A stretch of DNA of 64,000 bases from Glandiceps talaboti. Lineage: Eukaryota; Hemichordata; Enteropneusta; Spengelidae. This document shows positions 61,601-64,000 of the stretch, piece by piece (position 1 is the stretch's first letter; every line of letters starts with the position of its first letter). The notes beneath the pieces were generated by a model. The model was given only the letters and a program-made list of their open reading frames with translations, did no database searches and was not told where the DNA came from. The stretch lies in contig NW_027554293.1 of assembly GCF_964340395.1 (NCBI RefSeq), forward strand, positions 16,001 to 80,000. The letters are read 5' to 3'. Both the position numbers and the translations under genes were made by a program.

Positions 61601-62185
61601 GTATTAACGAACTGGCAGTTTATGTTGTCATTTTCAAACCTGGTTAATGTTGTTTGGCCTCATATGGTTGTTTTTGATATCACTACTCTGATCATGCAAC
61701 AACACTTGTGAACATAAATCAAACAGACTTAGATATATTGTGTCTGCTCATTGGACATGGAACATGCCTACTCATGTTGTGTCTCCTCGTTGGACATGGG
61801 ACATGCCTACTCTTCAAAATGACGTCATGGAATAAACCATTCAACATGAAAACTGCGCCAACAAAATGGCTGCCAGGCAGCCATATCGAATTGTATCACA
61901 ACGAAAATGGATATGCACATGTATGTCATAGATCACTGTGCTAATACCAACTTTGAATGAGACTTGTTCAAGCATGTCTGAGTTATGGCTTTGGACATGG
62001 AAAATTCGCAAACAAAATGGCTGCCAGGCGGCCATATTAGATCGTATCAGGAACAAATTGAGATGCTTATGTATGCCAAAGTATGTTGTCCCTGTACCAA
62101 GTTTGAAAAAAATTGGTCCAGGCATCCCCAAGAAACGGCTCCGGACAGACAGACGGACACATGGATGGAACCCAATCCAGACTAA

Positions 62186-62784
62186 AAATCAACCTACCCA
62201 CCTATTCTAAAATTGAGCGTAATTGGAAAGCGTAACTGGAACCACAAAGTTTTTTATTAGGCCTAAATCAGCTTAAAAATAGATTTGCTAATCCCCAATT
62301 GTAACTGAAACAATATTTATGTATCCAATTGTAATATTAAATTTGTCATTCTATTATATGATAAAGAGTTGCTGAATAACTGGATTATTTCATTTACCAA
62401 GAATAATAACATCCAAATAAATTTACAAAATAAAAACACAAGTCTATACAGTGCAAAGATTGGTCAGTGGTATTGCTCAAAGAAATTTTGTTTGACTTTC
62501 TCCCAACTTGTACCCTCTCGGGAGAAAAAGGATTAAAAAGATGTGACGAATTGGTTAATTCAATGTAGGAAGGAACATTACAATATCAATTCAAATTTTG
62601 CATCTCAAATAGAAATACTATGTAAGTAAACTGGCAAAATTCATTTTAGCATTATAAAGTCAAGATTTTGATGGAGGCAAGGTTTAGTATGACTGTTACT
62701 GCTCACGATAACAATAATAACATAATATGACAAAAAATAACAGAACTCGAGACAATTTTTTAAAAAATACCACCAATCACCTTG
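62186..62784. other. No gene or repeat recognised
   Basis: AT-rich sequence between repeats A6 and B6, with no family-like frame. Confidence 0.5.
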
Positions 62785-63653
62785 TCGCACAACTGTACAT
62801 TTTTTAAAAATGTTTATCCATATGGTAGTCCATGCTAACAAGAAGTGTTCATTTGTTGAATGACTATCCAGTTGCCTATCCTACCATGTTGCTATCTTTA
62901 CGATATATGCTATCATCATGTTGTTAGATATATTCACATATATTTTCGAATGTTTATTCAATTGTCTATTAACCCTCGTTGTTATCTTTGCAATATATGT
63001 GATCATTTGGCTGTTGCTGTGGGCGTGGTCTTGTTGCTAGGCACATTTGCATACATTTTTTGAATGTTTATTCGTCTCTATTGCTATTGCTGTTGTTATC
63101 TTTGCAATATACATGATTATTTGGCTGTTGCTATGGGCTTGGTCTTGTTGCTAGGCAAATTTACATACATTTTTTGAATGTTTATTCAATTGTCTATTAT
63201 TCCCTGTTGTTATCTTTGTGAAATACATGACTGTTTGGCTCTTGCTATGGGCATGGTCATGGTTGCTAGGGTATTTGCATACATTTTTTGAATGTTTACT
63301 CATTTGCCTACCAGATGATGTTGTTATTTGACCAAAATACACTGCCATTTGGTTATTGCTAAGGGCGTGGTCATGGTTGCTAAGGCCAATTTTCTCAAAA
63401 TGTTTTGAAGAAAATCTACAGAATAACACTTTCAGAAACATCTCACCAAGTTTCAGACTCGGTGACCAAGTACTTCTTGAGATATAAGTTTATGACCAAA
63501 AATGAACATTTGTACACCTAATTAGTAATTTGCATATCACTCATGGAATCATTGTATGCTTAATATTTCTTCATCCATACATCCCCAGATGCATTCCCAT
63601 TAAATTTCAGCCCAATCTGCTGAGTAGTTTTGAAATTATAGATTTTTAACCAA
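62785..63653 (+). repeat. Dispersed repeat B, copy B6 (3' cut by repeat A)
   Basis: Starts with GCACAACTG at about 62787, then four 'TTTGGCTGTTGCT' modules and the 'TTTGCATATCACTCATGG' unit. It is interrupted after 'GATTTTTAACCAA', where the family would continue 'AAAGACACA', by repeat A copy A7. Confidence 0.75.
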
Positions 63654-64000
63654 CAAGTCATTGATAATGACATAGCCCCCACTATGATTGGGTTTTATGG
63701 AATTATCACTACTCTGATCACGCAACAACATTTGTGAACCTAAAACAAACAGACTTAGATATGTTGTGTCTGCTTGTTTGACATGGAACATGCCTACAAC
63801 AATAAAGGATTGGTCGGGTATGGGGGATCATATCACGATGAAAATGGATATGCACATGTATGTCATAGAACACTGTCCTAATACCAACTTTGAATGTGAT
63901 CTGTTCAAGCATGTCTGAGTTATGGCTTTGGACATAGAAAAATCGCAAACAAAATGGCTGCCAGGCAGCCATATTGGATCGTATCACAACAACAATGAAT
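63654..64000 (+). repeat. Dispersed repeat A, copy A7 (runs off the window)
   Basis: Begins CAAGTCATTGATAATGACAT inside repeat B and continues into the first 151-bp units. The 3' end lies outside the window. Confidence 0.8.

Larger units (their letters stand above)
59349..62185 (+). repeat. Dispersed repeat A, copy A6, split by a hAT-like insertion and lacking its 3' palindrome
   Basis: The 5' part 59349-59394 ends 'GGGTTTTAAC'. The family continues at 61601 with 'GTATTAACGAACTGGCAGTT' through about two 151-bp units and 'AAGAAACGGCTCCGGACAGA'. The end reads 'CCCAATCCAGACTAA', where full copies have the palindrome between 'CCAATCCA' and 'ACTAA'. About 30 bp are missing exactly over the hairpin. 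Confidence 0.75.

Overview
This looks like nuclear DNA from an invertebrate animal, probably marine. It is AT-rich and intron-dense, with many microsatellites, nested transposons and metazoan-type non-LTR retrotransposons. I see no bacterial-style genes, rRNA or CRISPR. The exact phylum cannot be fixed from the window; amphioxus, hemichordate and lophotrochozoan are all possible.

The one recognisable host gene lies on the minus strand between about 57.7 kb and 20.6 kb and is related to alpha-spectrin (SPTAN1). Reading 5'->3' on the minus strand, it has exons matching part of repeat 5 (57619-57729 and 57253-57330), repeat 9 (41773-41922 and 38575-38667), the first half of the SH3 domain (SH3a), the second half of the SH3 domain (SH3b, 21221-21372) and repeat 10 (20650-20845). 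Repeats 6-8 are missing; about 15 kb of transposon-filled DNA lies where they should be. All exons have GT-AG sites and matching phases, but both SH3 halves have lost residues of the ligand-binding surface. It is a diverged partial paralogue or a decaying duplicate, not a normal alpha-spectrin gene.

The most unusual feature is the stretch 22.4-38.3 kb, inside the intron between SH3a and SH3b. It holds ten SH3a exons at nearly constant 1.63-1.64 kb spacing (the last spacing is 1.81 kb), with six copies each of a repeat-11-like exon (R11) and a repeat-10 exon. An eleventh SH3a exon sits at 51.3 kb. Every copy is open, has intact splice sites, and one SH3a+R11+repeat-10 set adds exactly 540 or 543 nt. 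The intervals between SH3a exons come in two kinds of nearly equal length: type X carries R11 and repeat 10; type Y carries a LINE fragment, a TATG microsatellite and the 3' end of a dispersed repeat. On the + strand the order is X, Y, X, X, Y, X, Y, X, X, Y'.

The rest is repetitive DNA. From left to right: chimeric repeats A and B (0.5-2 kb); a TIR element with a 7-bp target duplication (2.3-3.8 kb); a fold-back element (4.0-5.8 kb); a CCTA satellite (6.1-7.1 kb); two LINE relics (7.2-7.9 and 10.1-11.1 kb); a Harbinger-like element inside repeat B (12.2-13.6 kb); a 48-bp minisatellite (15.1-15.6 kb); a long-TIR element inside a spectrin intron (39.2-41.8 kb); an L1/Tx1-like LINE with target duplication (42.7-45.3 kb); hAT-like elements with nested insertions (48.0-49.7 and 59.4-61.6 kb); and a large interrupted palindrome (51.9-55.1 kb). 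Repeat A (seven copies, internal 151-bp tandem units) and repeat B (six large copies plus fragments) account for most of the right half.
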